64,000 bases of DNA from Fusarium oxysporum f. sp. lycopersici 4287 (taxonomy: Eukaryota; Ascomycota; Sordariomycetes; Hypocreales; Nectriaceae), in the NCBI RefSeq assembly GCF_000149955.1, contig NC_030988.1:1822109-1886108 (forward strand), given 5' to 3'. Below the pieces are notes generated by a model, which made no database searches, was not told the DNA's origin, and saw only the letters and a list, made by a program, of their open reading frames with translations. The translations under genes were made by a program, and so were the position numbers. Positions 54,443 through 64,000 of the stretch are shown here, piece after piece. The stretch's first letter is position 1; every line of letters begins with the position of its first letter.

Positions 54443-54718
54443 ATGACGACGATGGCATCAGCCACGACCAGCCCGCCAACAACCCAGATCCGTTCAATCA
54501 GGGAATCCATACTTCCACGAACCTTATCAGAGGCACGGTGCGGTAACCTAACAGTACCTCAGTTGTTTGCTTATGGCGGATTACACCACCAACACCGCCG
54601 TAATAATAACATACGTCTACGTACAGGTTGCTTTCGTCACTGCGCGTACGTGGTGCAACGAATTCATCTGGTTCCAATGGGTGCTACGTTCCCAGGTTTC
54701 CGAGGCCTTTGGCCATGA
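54443..54718 (+). CDS. doubtful small ORF, 91 aa
   Basis: ATG 54443 opens MTTMASATTSPPTTQIRSIR, a Ser/Thr-rich start, then an unremarkable frame to 54718. A possible intron start (GGTAACCTAAC) occurs after about 34 codons, and an alternative downstream frame is hydrophobic (TAVIITYVYVQVAFV). A broken membrane-protein gene divergent from LDH is possible. No family recognised. Confidence 0.2.
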   Translation: MTTMASATTSPPTTQIRSIRESILPRTLSEARCGNLTVPQLFAYGGLHHQHRRNNNIRLRTGCFRHCAYVVQRIHLVPMGATFPGFRGLWP

Positions 54719-57041
54719 AAATTGTCGTAGGGGCGTTGGGGAAGGGGAATGGGCCCGAATAACCAGTTTGGTAATATTTTCCAGTAATAGCTTAAGGATG
54801 ATCGCATCCCGTTGGTGAAGTGGTATGTGAGATTAAAGTTGGAAAACAGGGGAAATATGCAAAAGGCTCGGTAATTAAGACTTTCGGGGATAGAGAATAA
54901 CGGTTCCTATTTAATTATTGCTATTAGCTGCTTATGATTTGGGATGATTTATATATTAGAGGCGCCTAAGGCTGAGGAGAAGCACTCCTGTACACTATAG
55001 GTGTTTTCAGGAGGATTCACTATAAACTTATTTCCAACTGCACAGTTGCTGATGACCACTCCCAAATTATCACCAAAACTCGACATCTCTCCATGATCTG
55101 AATCTATGCACGGGGCGGGTGGCAGAACTAAACTAAATAATTTCAATGCATTGATTCTGCCAAGAAAAGACAGCAGAAAGCAAAAGAGACTGGTAATATG
55201 AGGATCTACCTAATCGAGACGTCTTACAATCATATCTCGCTGTTTCTTTGCTATAGCCACCAATGCGTGGGCATGTTCGAGGCAGGCGCCTTTGATCTCA
55301 TTAAAGGACACGCGATCAGAGTCGTAATCTATTGTGATCTGGAGGATATAATACAACGGGTCAGTATCCCCAGGCGTCGCGATGGGTTCGTCAGATGCAG
55401 CAAGTCTGTCTGATGTTCTGTTTAATCAAGATGTTTGCAGTAACGTTTTGCCCTAATAACTATGTTTCTAATTTCAGCAGTGGAAGTTTACGCTTGTTTG
55501 ACAGTGTAGTCACTCTTATCTCATCCTCTAAATCTCTTATATTCATAGATATCTGGCCTGTCGTGTTATCCCCTTGAATGAGTTGAGGCTCCATTAAGCA
55601 TATCGTCCCACCTCAGTTATATGCAAGAAAGCCTTATTAGAAAGGTAACACATAAGGAAATTCTTTACTAAAATAAGGATAATGTTTATAACGCCTATAT
55701 CATGAGGACTTCGAAAACGGCGAGAATGGATGTAAAATAATGCACATTTTAACCTTTGCGAATCTGTTAATAACATCTCTCTTCATTAACCTGACTGGAG
55801 GCTTACTATGCTAAAGGAGATAGGTTTCGCCTATGTGATTACAAAAACACCCTAACGAGCCCTCGTCTGTAATACGCCATACGCTCCCGACGCAAATGTT
55901 GCCCTATACAGCATCCAAGACCACTCCATGGGCACCCCCAGCTAACGCACCACTAAAATTTTAATCCTACCACATAAATTCTGAATAACCTGCTTAGTAT
56001 ATAGTTCTAAGTGACTCCTTGACGATCCTGGTAGTCTAGTGCTTGCCCAATCCTTGTTATCCTGTTAGCAAGAAAAGAAAAAAGAAAAGAAAAGAAGAAG
56101 GAAACAAAACCTACAGATGCTTATACTTCCAGAACCAAATTCATCTGCAGTAGACAACAAGGAACCGAAGCAAAGACACAACTGTAAGCCAAGAAATCGC
56201 AGTTCAATCGCATAGTATAAAACAAGATGGGAAGCATAATTACAATGATCTGCCGAAGAAGACCTTGATTGGAAATCCGTGAATGTAACCAGCGGGCTTT
56301 TATGCGGGCATTAAATGAGACAAGAGGACAAAGCAAAGTATTCTAATGCCTGGGCCTCAAAGTGCAAGAGTTAAATAGTGAAGATTGCGGCATAGACTTC
56401 AACTGCATTTTAATCGAGAAATATCTTGCCAAGAAGAGAAACAAGACGTATCGACTTCTCATCCTATTCCTAGGCTCTATATTTCAATTAAATAGTAGTG
56501 AGAACCTTTATTCAGGACCTGAAATGATAACAACAAACCCCATTTTACCGAGGAATAAGGTCTTAAGATCTTCCTTAACATGAAACTGAATCCTTCCGGC
56601 GGCTGGTTGTGTATGGGTAAGGCTCTTGGAGTTGAGGGCTTGATTGACCCAGAAGGAAGAGTATAAGATCACATGCGAAAATAAGGAGTTCGTGGAGCCT
56701 TGGACATAAACTTTCCAGATCAGACCACAACAGGCCAAGGCCGATGGCGGACCATGGTCACGGCGCAGGAATTCCAACGAGAAGTTCAAGCTACGTAAGC
56801 CTAATATAGGCTCGAAGTGATTTAGAATATAAATCCGGCAGTTACACGCTTCATGCATTTTGGAATAATAGGCTAAGTAGTCTAATTAAGAAACCATCAA
56901 GCAAATTGCTTGAAGCAATCATGACGATATTAAATAATACCCCACCAAGTCAAGATGACCAAACTTTAGGGTATCTAATCGAAGGATGGCTCTAATAGCT
57001 TCCTATAATTACTATTATTATGGTTTTTTTAATCTTATATA
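54719..57041. other. long intergenic stretch, no gene seen
   Basis: Contains a purine-rich tract (AAGAAAAGAAAAAAGAAAAG near 56070) and only short random frames. No terminal repeats found. Confidence 0.4.
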
Positions 57042-58898
57042 ACGTGTTTGATAAGCATGCGACGCAGATAAGCATGCGACGCACTTTTCTTACCCTTTAA
57101 GCTAGAACTTGCTTTAAATCCACCACAAACTATCTAATCAATTAAAACTACTTACTATACTCTTCCCCAAATGTCTCAATTACTACCTGACAGGTCCTTG
57201 CATTATGCCCGGCCTTGCCGCATACACCACAACGCCGACCACCCGGTCGCTGTGACCTTCCTCGACCACCACTTCTTGACGATTCAGCCACTACCTGCGC
57301 ATCAACATCCATCTGATCAATTACTTGCGATGCTTCCTGTACAGTCATAGCCCCTCCTCTCTGTAATCTAGTTCTTTTTGCCCTGCGGCGCCGGCTTAGT
57401 ATCTCATTTGCATCTCGAAGATTTCGGACCTCATTCCTCAATAAGACAACCTCATGCATAACTGCCCTTGTTGCTTTAGTATTTGACTTTAAAGCTTCTA
57501 TTATTGACTCTGGGGAGCTGCCTTTATGTCTTCTGATTCGTTTTTCGAGGTATTCAGACTGAGATTGAGCCTCAATTGCTGTCTTTGGGGTCTTTAAAAC
57601 CCATGCGGTTAATGGTTGGCTGACCTCCCCAGGAGGCGTTGGGGTTCGTAGCTGCACATCAAGCTTTGAGATCACGGCTTCTGGGTCAAGAGGAGCAAGT
57701 CCAGCTCCTCTAAAGCCCCCCCGGATATTGCTTTCTGTGAAAGTAGCTTTAAAGGCGGCATAAAAGGCCGGGAAGAACTCGGTCTTGGAAATGTGGGTTA
57801 TAGAGCATCTAATCAGATGCTCTATTTCTCGACCATATGCCTTTTTCAGCACTGCAAAGCACCTAACATCAAGAGGCTGAAGTAGGTGAGATGCATGAGG
57901 CGGCATATAAAGCGTGATAATCTTATTATCCTGGCAGTGTCTCTCAAAGTCGGCAGAGTGGTGGCTTTCGTGGCCATCGAGGATCAGAAGACAATAGGCA
58001 CCAACTGATCGGTTACTTGTAGACCGATCAAGGTGCTTTAGCCACTCAAGACCTGGCTCGTTATTTGTCCACCCATTTTGGCTCGTTGCAATAACCCAAT
58101 CGGCTGGGAGGTTGCTTTCTCGGTACCAGTTAGCAAGGTGATATTGGCCTGCACCAATGATAAACGGGGGGATCGCCTGGCCTTCCGCATTAATCGCCTA
58201 AATTACAGTAATCCATTCCCGGTTTCGAGGCTGCACTGATTTTGGTCTTCCTTGCCTTTCTGAGCCTGTAACGACCATTCCGGCCATAATAATGCCCATC
58301 ATAAAGCCTGTTTCATCAAAGTTCCAGATATCATCTGATCAGATATTATACTTCGCAATTATATTCTATACAAGCCTAAACCAGCCACAAATAATAGTCA
58401 GATCTTCGTATTTAGCTCTCTGGTAGTCATATCTACGAAATAAACGTATCTTTACCTCTGGTTGTTGCTTTACGAAGTTATAAGCCCAGCGCTTGCCGAC
58501 AGGTGATGCGTCGCGGTCGGCAAGAAGAGAATTAGCCATTTCTTCTACAAAACGCAGTCGCGCAGGAAATCCTCGCGAATCTAGATCAAGGAGGAATTGA
58601 ACTATTATCTGTTCCTCTAGATCAGATAGTTTCCGGGAGTTCGGGATACAATCGCGTCGCGATTGAATGCCATTTTGACGGCGACGTAGCTTCCAATAGT
58701 TAACCTTATAGATATTTAAAGCGCGTCGGAGACTTAATTTGGGGTCATTTTGAAGGGCTTAAAGTGCAAGAAGGATTCTAGCCTCATCTAAAGGTTGCGA
58801 CATCTTTGGTTGAGAAGTATCTGATTAGATGAAAATGTTGTAGGATAAGGGATTTTTGGTGCACTCGCTTAGATGGTGCATTCGCTTATCAACCACGT
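57042..58898 (-). mobile_element. Pogo-I: Fot1/pogo element with mismatched ends
   Basis: Bounded by TA at 57040-57041 and 58899-58900, 1857 bp. Left end, inward: ACGTGTTTGATAAGC, ATGCGACGCA, GATAAGC, ATGCGACGCA. Right end, inward: ACGTGGTTGATAAGC, GAATGCACCA, TCTAAGC, GAGTGCACCA. The 10-bp units therefore differ between ends, unlike Pogo-C. The interior is a transposase closely related to Pogo-C. Confidence 0.87.
57148..58803 (-). pseudogene. Pogo-I transposase, several nonsense codons
   Basis: Colinear with the Pogo-C transposase from MSQPLDEARILLAL at 58803 to the CCHC knuckle (CGVCGKAGHNARTC) and stop at 57148. Stops: TAA 58759-58761, TAG 58366-58368, TGA 58339-58341 and TAG 58198-58200. 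Downstream of the last the frame is open. Around 58345 the Pogo-C codons for KYGIRS appear here as KYNI-stop-S, every difference being a transition. The DDE core is recognisable (DIWNFDETGF, LLILDGHESH, SHLLQPLDVRCF). Confidence 0.87.
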
Positions 58899-58900
58899 TA

Positions 58901-59433
58901 ATATACTTAGAAATTATAGTAAATAGTAATACTCTCTATCAGTTACCCTATAGGTATATATTCTATTTAGGTTACATTAATCTATAATACCTAGGGCAAT
59001 ATTATACCTGTCCCTTATGCATATTACACTTTATGCCATCAGAACATGCATATATCAGAACGAACAGATAAAAAAGCATAAGGCCTGGTGGTTCACCAAC
59101 ACCGAGTAATCATGACCTCACAAACTGTCACCTGTGATGCCAGTACAAGCTTTTGTGGCTCAACTTAAATCCAGTAAGCAGAGTTTGTATCACATGGTCG
59201 AAGTCATGGCTGCACTTTAACTTTCTGGCTAGCCATCAATCACATGATACTTTGCGTGTTTCGTTTAATCCAGCAAAGACTTGTGGAACATATCGGTGAG
59301 TTCCGTGGTTCCTGTTATGTGTCGAAGCTACTATTAAAAGTGGCAAGTTGCCTTGAATTCCTGGCGCGTATTGACGCATAGATGCTGAGCCGGCTTACCC
59401 TTGCTGATTTTTATTCCGAATATACTACCAACC
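58901..59433. other. upstream flank of the alcohol dehydrogenase gene
   Basis: AT-rich near 58900-59000. No gene seen. Confidence 0.4.
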
Positions 59434-60551
59434 ATGCCTGTTATTGCAATCCCAGAGGAGCAATGGGCGCAAGTACTCGAAAAGCCCGGCGGCCGTATGT
59501 GTCTCCTCTTTGTATTTCAAACTTGGGTTCGCTAGATATTAATATCGGTTAACAGTGGTTGTTTATAAGAAAATTCCCGTACATATGCCAGGTCCTGATG
59601 AGGTCTTGGTTAATGTGAAGTATTCCGGAGTCTGTCATACCGACTTACACGCTATAATGGGTGATTGGCCACTAAAGAGGAACTCTAGTTGGTGGTCACG
59701 AAGGCGCTGGTTTCGTGGTCGCCAAGGGTGAGCTTGTCATGAACATAGAGATTGGTGACTACGTTGGGGTCAAGTGGTTAAATGGCTCTTGTTTAAACTG
59801 CACTTTCTGCTTACAAGGCGATGAGCAGCTCTGTCCTCAGGATCTCCTCTCCGGCTATACCGTCGACGGCACTTTCCAGCAATATGCTGTTGCCAAGGCG
59901 GCACATATCACCCGAATCCCTAGCGAGTGTAGCTTGGAAGACGTTTGCCCGATCCTTTGCGCAGGACTCACCGTCTACAAGGGGCTTAAAGAATCTGGTG
60001 TTCGTCCGGGGCAATATGTCGCCATAGTTGGTGCAGGTGGTGGCCTCGGATGCTTCGCTCTACAGTACGCTAAGGCCATGGGTGTCCACAGCATTGCAAT
60101 CGACGCAGGGAACGACAAATCCAAGGTTTGCAAAGATCTGGGCGCAGCAGCTTTTATCGACTTCCAAGAGTCCTCAGATATTGCCGCTGATGTTAGGGCC
60201 GCAGTCCCCGACGGGTTCGGGCCCCACGCTGTCCTCGTGCTCGCAACCCACGAGGTGCCATTCCAGCAGGCATACAAATATGTTCGATCACACGGCAGTG
60301 TTGTTTGTATTGGTATGCCGGGCTATGCATATCTCAAAGCACCAATCTTCGCCACTGTCGTTCGCATGGTCAACATCAAAGGCAGTTATGTGGGGAATCG
60401 CCAGGACGCAGCCGAGGCTATTGAATTCTTCCGACTTGGCCTGATTAAAGCGCCACACAAGCTTATTGGTTTAAGTCATCTACAGGATGTCTATGATATG
60501 ATGCTTGAGGATGAGATTGTAGGTCGGTATGTCGTTGATACAAGCAAGTGA
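59434..60551 (+). pseudogene. zinc-dependent alcohol dehydrogenase with one frameshift
   Basis: Medium-chain NAD(P)-dependent alcohol dehydrogenase, Adh1-like. Exon 1 59434-59494 (MPVIAIPEEQWAQVLEKPGG), intron 59495-59555 (GTATGT...ACAG), exon 2 to 60551. Catalytic zinc ligands are present as [16 protein letters not shown] and CAGLTVYK; structural zinc cysteines as [15 protein letters not shown]; cofactor motif VGAGGGLGC near 60035. Between DWPLK (59670) and LVGGHEGAG (59687) the frame jumps; compared with the family length there, a few bases seem missing. Downstream 279 codons are undamaged. Either a recent loss or an assembly error; otherwise it would be a functional fermentative ADH of about 350 residues. 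Confidence 0.8.
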
Positions 60552-62292
60552 TATCGGTTTCAAAGTTTTACCATGATAGTATGACTGGTCAAGTTGAGAG
60601 AGATGGCATTGAATCACCATGTTGGCTGGCTACATTTTTAGCTGGAAAATCATTTTACTTTATAGTACTGGTATAAATGTTACTGATTCTCATCCCTGCT
60701 AGAACTTAGCTGCCTTTAAGCCGTGGGCTGCAGTATTTAGTAATGTTGTTGCATTCTGCGCGATTGGAGACACCTGGTCCGAATTATATTATAACTGGTT
60801 GGCCGAAATCATCCTTTCGATTATCTTCTGGATCCGGATCTCCGCTAGCCTGAGACCTAAGCTAAGCAACCGCCTTTTACGGTTTCTGTCTTCTTTGCTT
60901 TTCCATTTTCCTTTACTTTGAGATGCTCCGGTGAGTCATTCAGTCAGGGTGTTAGTATGGTTGTTGCGATTGTTACGGTAGCCCTCTAAAGCTGATCTCG
61001 GTATGTTTCTCTACGTCTGCCACTCCCTAGGGCTAATCTTCCCAGCACTAGTATCGAGTAGAGGAAGTTCGTGAGTAACTTCAGGTAATAGGGACTCCAT
61101 AACTCGAAGGAGAAATATTGGTAGTGATTTGCACAGAGTATGGCCTCATCAGAAAAGAAATATCACCTATTCTCTAGAGGTTTAGGCAAAGTCTAGACTC
61201 GTAGGTTAATGTGAGGACTTCGATCTGTTGATATACAGCTAAGCTAAAAGTATATAGTTTAAGCTGAAGCTTAAGCGGCCCGGCTGGTCTCGACCATCGA
61301 TGTCAGATTTACAATGGGATTCGCATACTTCGTAGGTTAGTATATCAAGTTGCTGGTTCTGGTTGATATTAATGAAATAATAAAAGGCGGGCTGGTTGTT
61401 ATGCTACCCTACTTTGTGGTCCAGCATATCGATACTGCACTAATTATCTCAATGGCAATTACAGCTGTTATGCTGTCTATATTCAGATATACTTAATCTG
61501 CGGTTATTCGATTCAGCTGTTATTCCGCCCGCTACGGCTCTTTAGAGACTTTATTTGTTGGAGGCGCTGCCCCCTGGGTTAGTTATGGTACTGTACGGGC
61601 TGTAAATAAAGGTTTGAATTTAACGTGAATAAGAGGGACAGGCTATGAATGGGGTTGAGAATATTATTGAGTTACGCGTTACTTGAAGGATCTGATTCAA
61701 TCCCTATCGTACACAGCTAGCACGCTACAAGTGATGTACCAGGAAGTGAAGATGGTAATTCTTCCACCTATCCCATCCATTATTGGCACCACAAAGTTCA
61801 CCGGGCCCAAACTCTCCCCTCCTCAGTCCCCTAAAGTCGATATCGGCAGTTCACACTCTTCATTGCTATCCCTTCGACCGTGCGAAGGCTCCCTAATTTA
61901 AGTTACTCTATTGTTATGACACTATCAGAAGCTTATTCTGTAGGCTGAGATAGTGACCAGTGCATATCCAGACATACAACTATAACCTCAAGACCAGCGC
62001 TTATTGGGTTAGATCTCTACGAGTGACCGCTAGGGAGTCCTAGCAAAGCGAAAAGAATGAATCACCAGGTAGTATTAGCTGTCAGAATGCCTATTCCTAG
62101 TTGTTATTGCATTAACTAGATAGATGTGAATGCATAATCTGGTTATCTATCTGAGGGAATTTCCATTCCCACTAAATCGGACGTCTGTAGTGGTGCCAAT
62201 ATAGAATGCCATGGCCAGCAACAGCGGCCTCGGACCATTCAAGTCCTGTGGTAGTGTTGACGTAAATCTGGTCTTCTCCATTGATTGAAATT
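60552..62292. other. intergenic, no gene supported
   Basis: Only short frames of random composition. No repeats or RNA genes recognised. Confidence 0.4.
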
Positions 62293-62897
62293 TTAGTTGA
62301 CGGTATTGGTTGCCTCGGCCTTCTTCGGGTGCAAAAGGCAACTGAGCCAAGAGAGGGCCTCATTGCTGACGCCGAGAACGGTGGTAACAGCAGCCTTTCC
62401 GTGGGCGACAAGGCCTACTTGCTTGTTCTTCTCATACTCGGAGTCATAAACCTTAAGAACGTGGTCTCTACCCTCCAGGCCCTTGTGGTATGATAGGGAG
62501 ATAAGGTCCTTAGTGTCGTTGTACAGCTCCTGCGTGGGCTTTTTAATAATGGGGAATTGCTTGTGGACATGGTGGAGGATATTGTCGCCTAAGGAATCGA
62601 CCTTCTGAATATAAGGTAGAAGGTGTTGGTAGGGCCTCTGGAACCAAGTCGTGGCGGTGCCAGCGAAAGTCTGGTAAGCGGCGTTGCCGAACTGGATGGA
62701 CCTCTGGCCGTATTTGCCAGACTTGAAAGTATGAACGCCGTCGCTGATGACCGGGTAGCTGAGCAGATGCTATCATGAGGTTAGCATCCGAACAAGGCAA
62801 TGCATAACAGTGTAAGTGTAGTAGGAGCTGTATATTATACCTGGAAGAAAGCCGAGTGATGAGCAAGTCCCGCGTTATCGTTGAGCTGAGAAGACAT
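62293..62897 (-). CDS. cap20: perilipin-like lipid-droplet protein (CAP20/MPL1 type)
   Basis: Small lipid-droplet coat protein of the fungal CAP20/MPL1 family, which controls lipid storage and, in pathogens, appressorium turgor. Exons 62897-62841 and 62769-62293, intron 62770-62840 (71 nt, GTATAA...ATAG, phase 0); 177 residues, near the family size. Signature blocks: AFFQ-HLLSYPVISDGVHTFK at the splice, KYGQRSIQFGNAAYQTF, RPYQHLLPYIQKVDSLGD, FPIIKKPTQELYNDTKDLIS and KGLEGRDHVLKVY. The frame is undamaged. Symbol given by family resemblance only. Confidence 0.87.
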
Positions 62898-64000
62898 TGT
62901 GCCGGATGGGTACCAACGAAGAATCAGGGCAAGTGAGAATGGTATATAGAGCAATAACAAGCCGGGCAAGTCACCGTAGCTGCCGGATTAACATGATAAT
63001 AGCATGATAAGTAGAGAAGATGGCAGGTAGATATAGTGGCACTAAATAACAGGTACCGTTAGATCGGGAAGGGACCTTGAGATGGGAGAGGCAGCGCGAT
63101 GGGGGGAAAGTTTGTAAATCGTAGGAGGCACAAGACACGAGAGTGTGGGGGATGCAAAAACCGTTGGTGTCTGCGGAAAGAACCAGCGGGTGCTGCGAAC
63201 CTGGACCTTCTCATTGGTTCGGTAGCTTGATCGAATGAGCTTGCAACGACTGGGGTTGCAGTAAGCTTCCGCCAGAGAAACAGCCTTCATGCAATCTTAA
63301 CTCAGAATATCATCAGTATTGAGTCAGAGTAATTAGGAATATCTAGGTGCAGAGTTAAAGCACGATATCACTTCAACGAACATGCATTAAAACTTTTCCC
63401 CTCCCCAGTAAACGTTACCCGAGACGACGAGAAGTAACTAGACTAATTAGCAGACAGCTAAATGCTCTGCGACTGTAATCACTCTTGTCAAAGATCAAGC
63501 CATATGGACGCCTACCTAGCGAACAACAGACTACCAAAGAGTAGAAGCCACTAAAGAAAAGCCAGTATTTCCGATAAGTTGCGTTGTTATGGCTCGTGTC
63601 TTGCGGACCGGAGTCTGAATATGCCAACCTCCGACGCTACAGGAGGACCTGTCGCGTCCAGGTCCACATTAGAGTGGAGATTAGTTATCAGATCATGGGC
63701 TCATCGATTCGTGAATCCACATGATTGTGTTGATGTCTTGCAGATTGTGGTGGGCTTTGAGACTTAAATGCCCCACGATGCATGCGATACCATAAGCCTA
63801 ACCATTAGGAGGGAGTCAGCGAAGTTGTTTCCCGCTAAGCCCCGTGCGTGTCTGGATGTCTGGTTATCTTAGCATGTTGACCTAAGAGGGGCTCCGGACC
63901 CCACCATCGCCACAGCCCATCATGGACCCGCCGTGCTTTATTATTCTGCCTTCTACTCATGCCTTCTCTTGTTACGCGTTTTTAAAGCTCGCTGGCATAT
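62898..64000. other. upstream of the perilipin-like gene and window end, no gene seen
   Basis: Upstream flank, then DNA with only short random frames. Confidence 0.4.

Noticed and set aside
54800..54835. tRNA-like phrase (TTGGTGAAGTGGTATGTGAGATT)
   Set aside because: No acceptor stem or T-loop consensus could be paired around it.
62147..62292. Coding continuation beyond the perilipin-like stop
   Set aside because: The family ends at about this length, and the downstream frame is different and featureless.

Overview
The window looks like filamentous ascomycete (Pezizomycotina) nuclear DNA. Real genes are split by short introns of about 47-100 nt with fungal splice sites. They include fungal types such as a CAP20/perilipin-like lipid-droplet protein, a Hsp30-type small heat-shock protein and a fungal L-lactate dehydrogenase. 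The transposon set (Tad-clade LINE, Fot1/pogo, hAT, Crypton) is also typical. Many transposase lesions are C-to-T or G-to-A changes creating stops, as left by RIP. The region reads as an accessory or subtelomere-like compartment. No tRNA, rRNA or CRISPR array was seen. Two runs of N (37855-38259 and 38976-39922) are unsequenced.

Layout. 0-9.3 kb: three transcription-factor genes (bHLH at 83-1571 +, bHLH at 6300-7334 -, bZIP at 8436-9279 -), the first two separated by a 5'-truncated Tad-like LINE fused to a LEA-like gene fragment. 9.4-21.1 kb: a pogo relic (Pogo-A), a TIR-bounded hAT (hAT-1, 9964-12952), a decayed berberine-bridge-type FAD oxidase, and two different truncated hAT transposases meeting tail to tail (hAT-2 and hAT-3), the first split by AT-rich nested MITEs. 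21.7-24.6 kb: a small heat-shock gene and an F-box-like gene.

25.2-37.5 kb is a nest of transposons. Pogo-B (from 25178) was hit by Pogo-C (25264-30246), whose left inverted repeat was in turn hit by a GC-rich Crypton-like tyrosine-recombinase element (about 25279-28390). Pogo-B was also cut by Pogo-D (30915-37516), which carries Pogo-F (34574-37130, intact SAP-domain transposase) and Pogo-E (32367-34571). 37.5-40 kb holds two gap-containing inverted-repeat elements. The second is a hAT-like element with a perfect 8-bp target duplication.

40-64 kb: a V-ATPase subunit a gene (43017-45822 -), a small TATA-driven gene (46931 +), a pogo relic of the Pogo-F family (48.7-50.7 kb), a two-repeat hypothetical gene split by a 199-bp insert, an L-lactate dehydrogenase (53111-54162 -), Pogo-I (57042-58898), a frameshifted zinc alcohol dehydrogenase (59434-60551 +) and the perilipin-like gene (62293-62897 -).

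The host genes do not form an obvious pathway. The strongest signals are in the mobile elements: a shared modular inverted-repeat design (GATAAGC plus a 10-bp family-specific key, twice), a Crypton sitting exactly in that GATAAGC, an apparently intact pogo transposase, and a second convergent ORF in the same element whose end is conserved in a relic copy.
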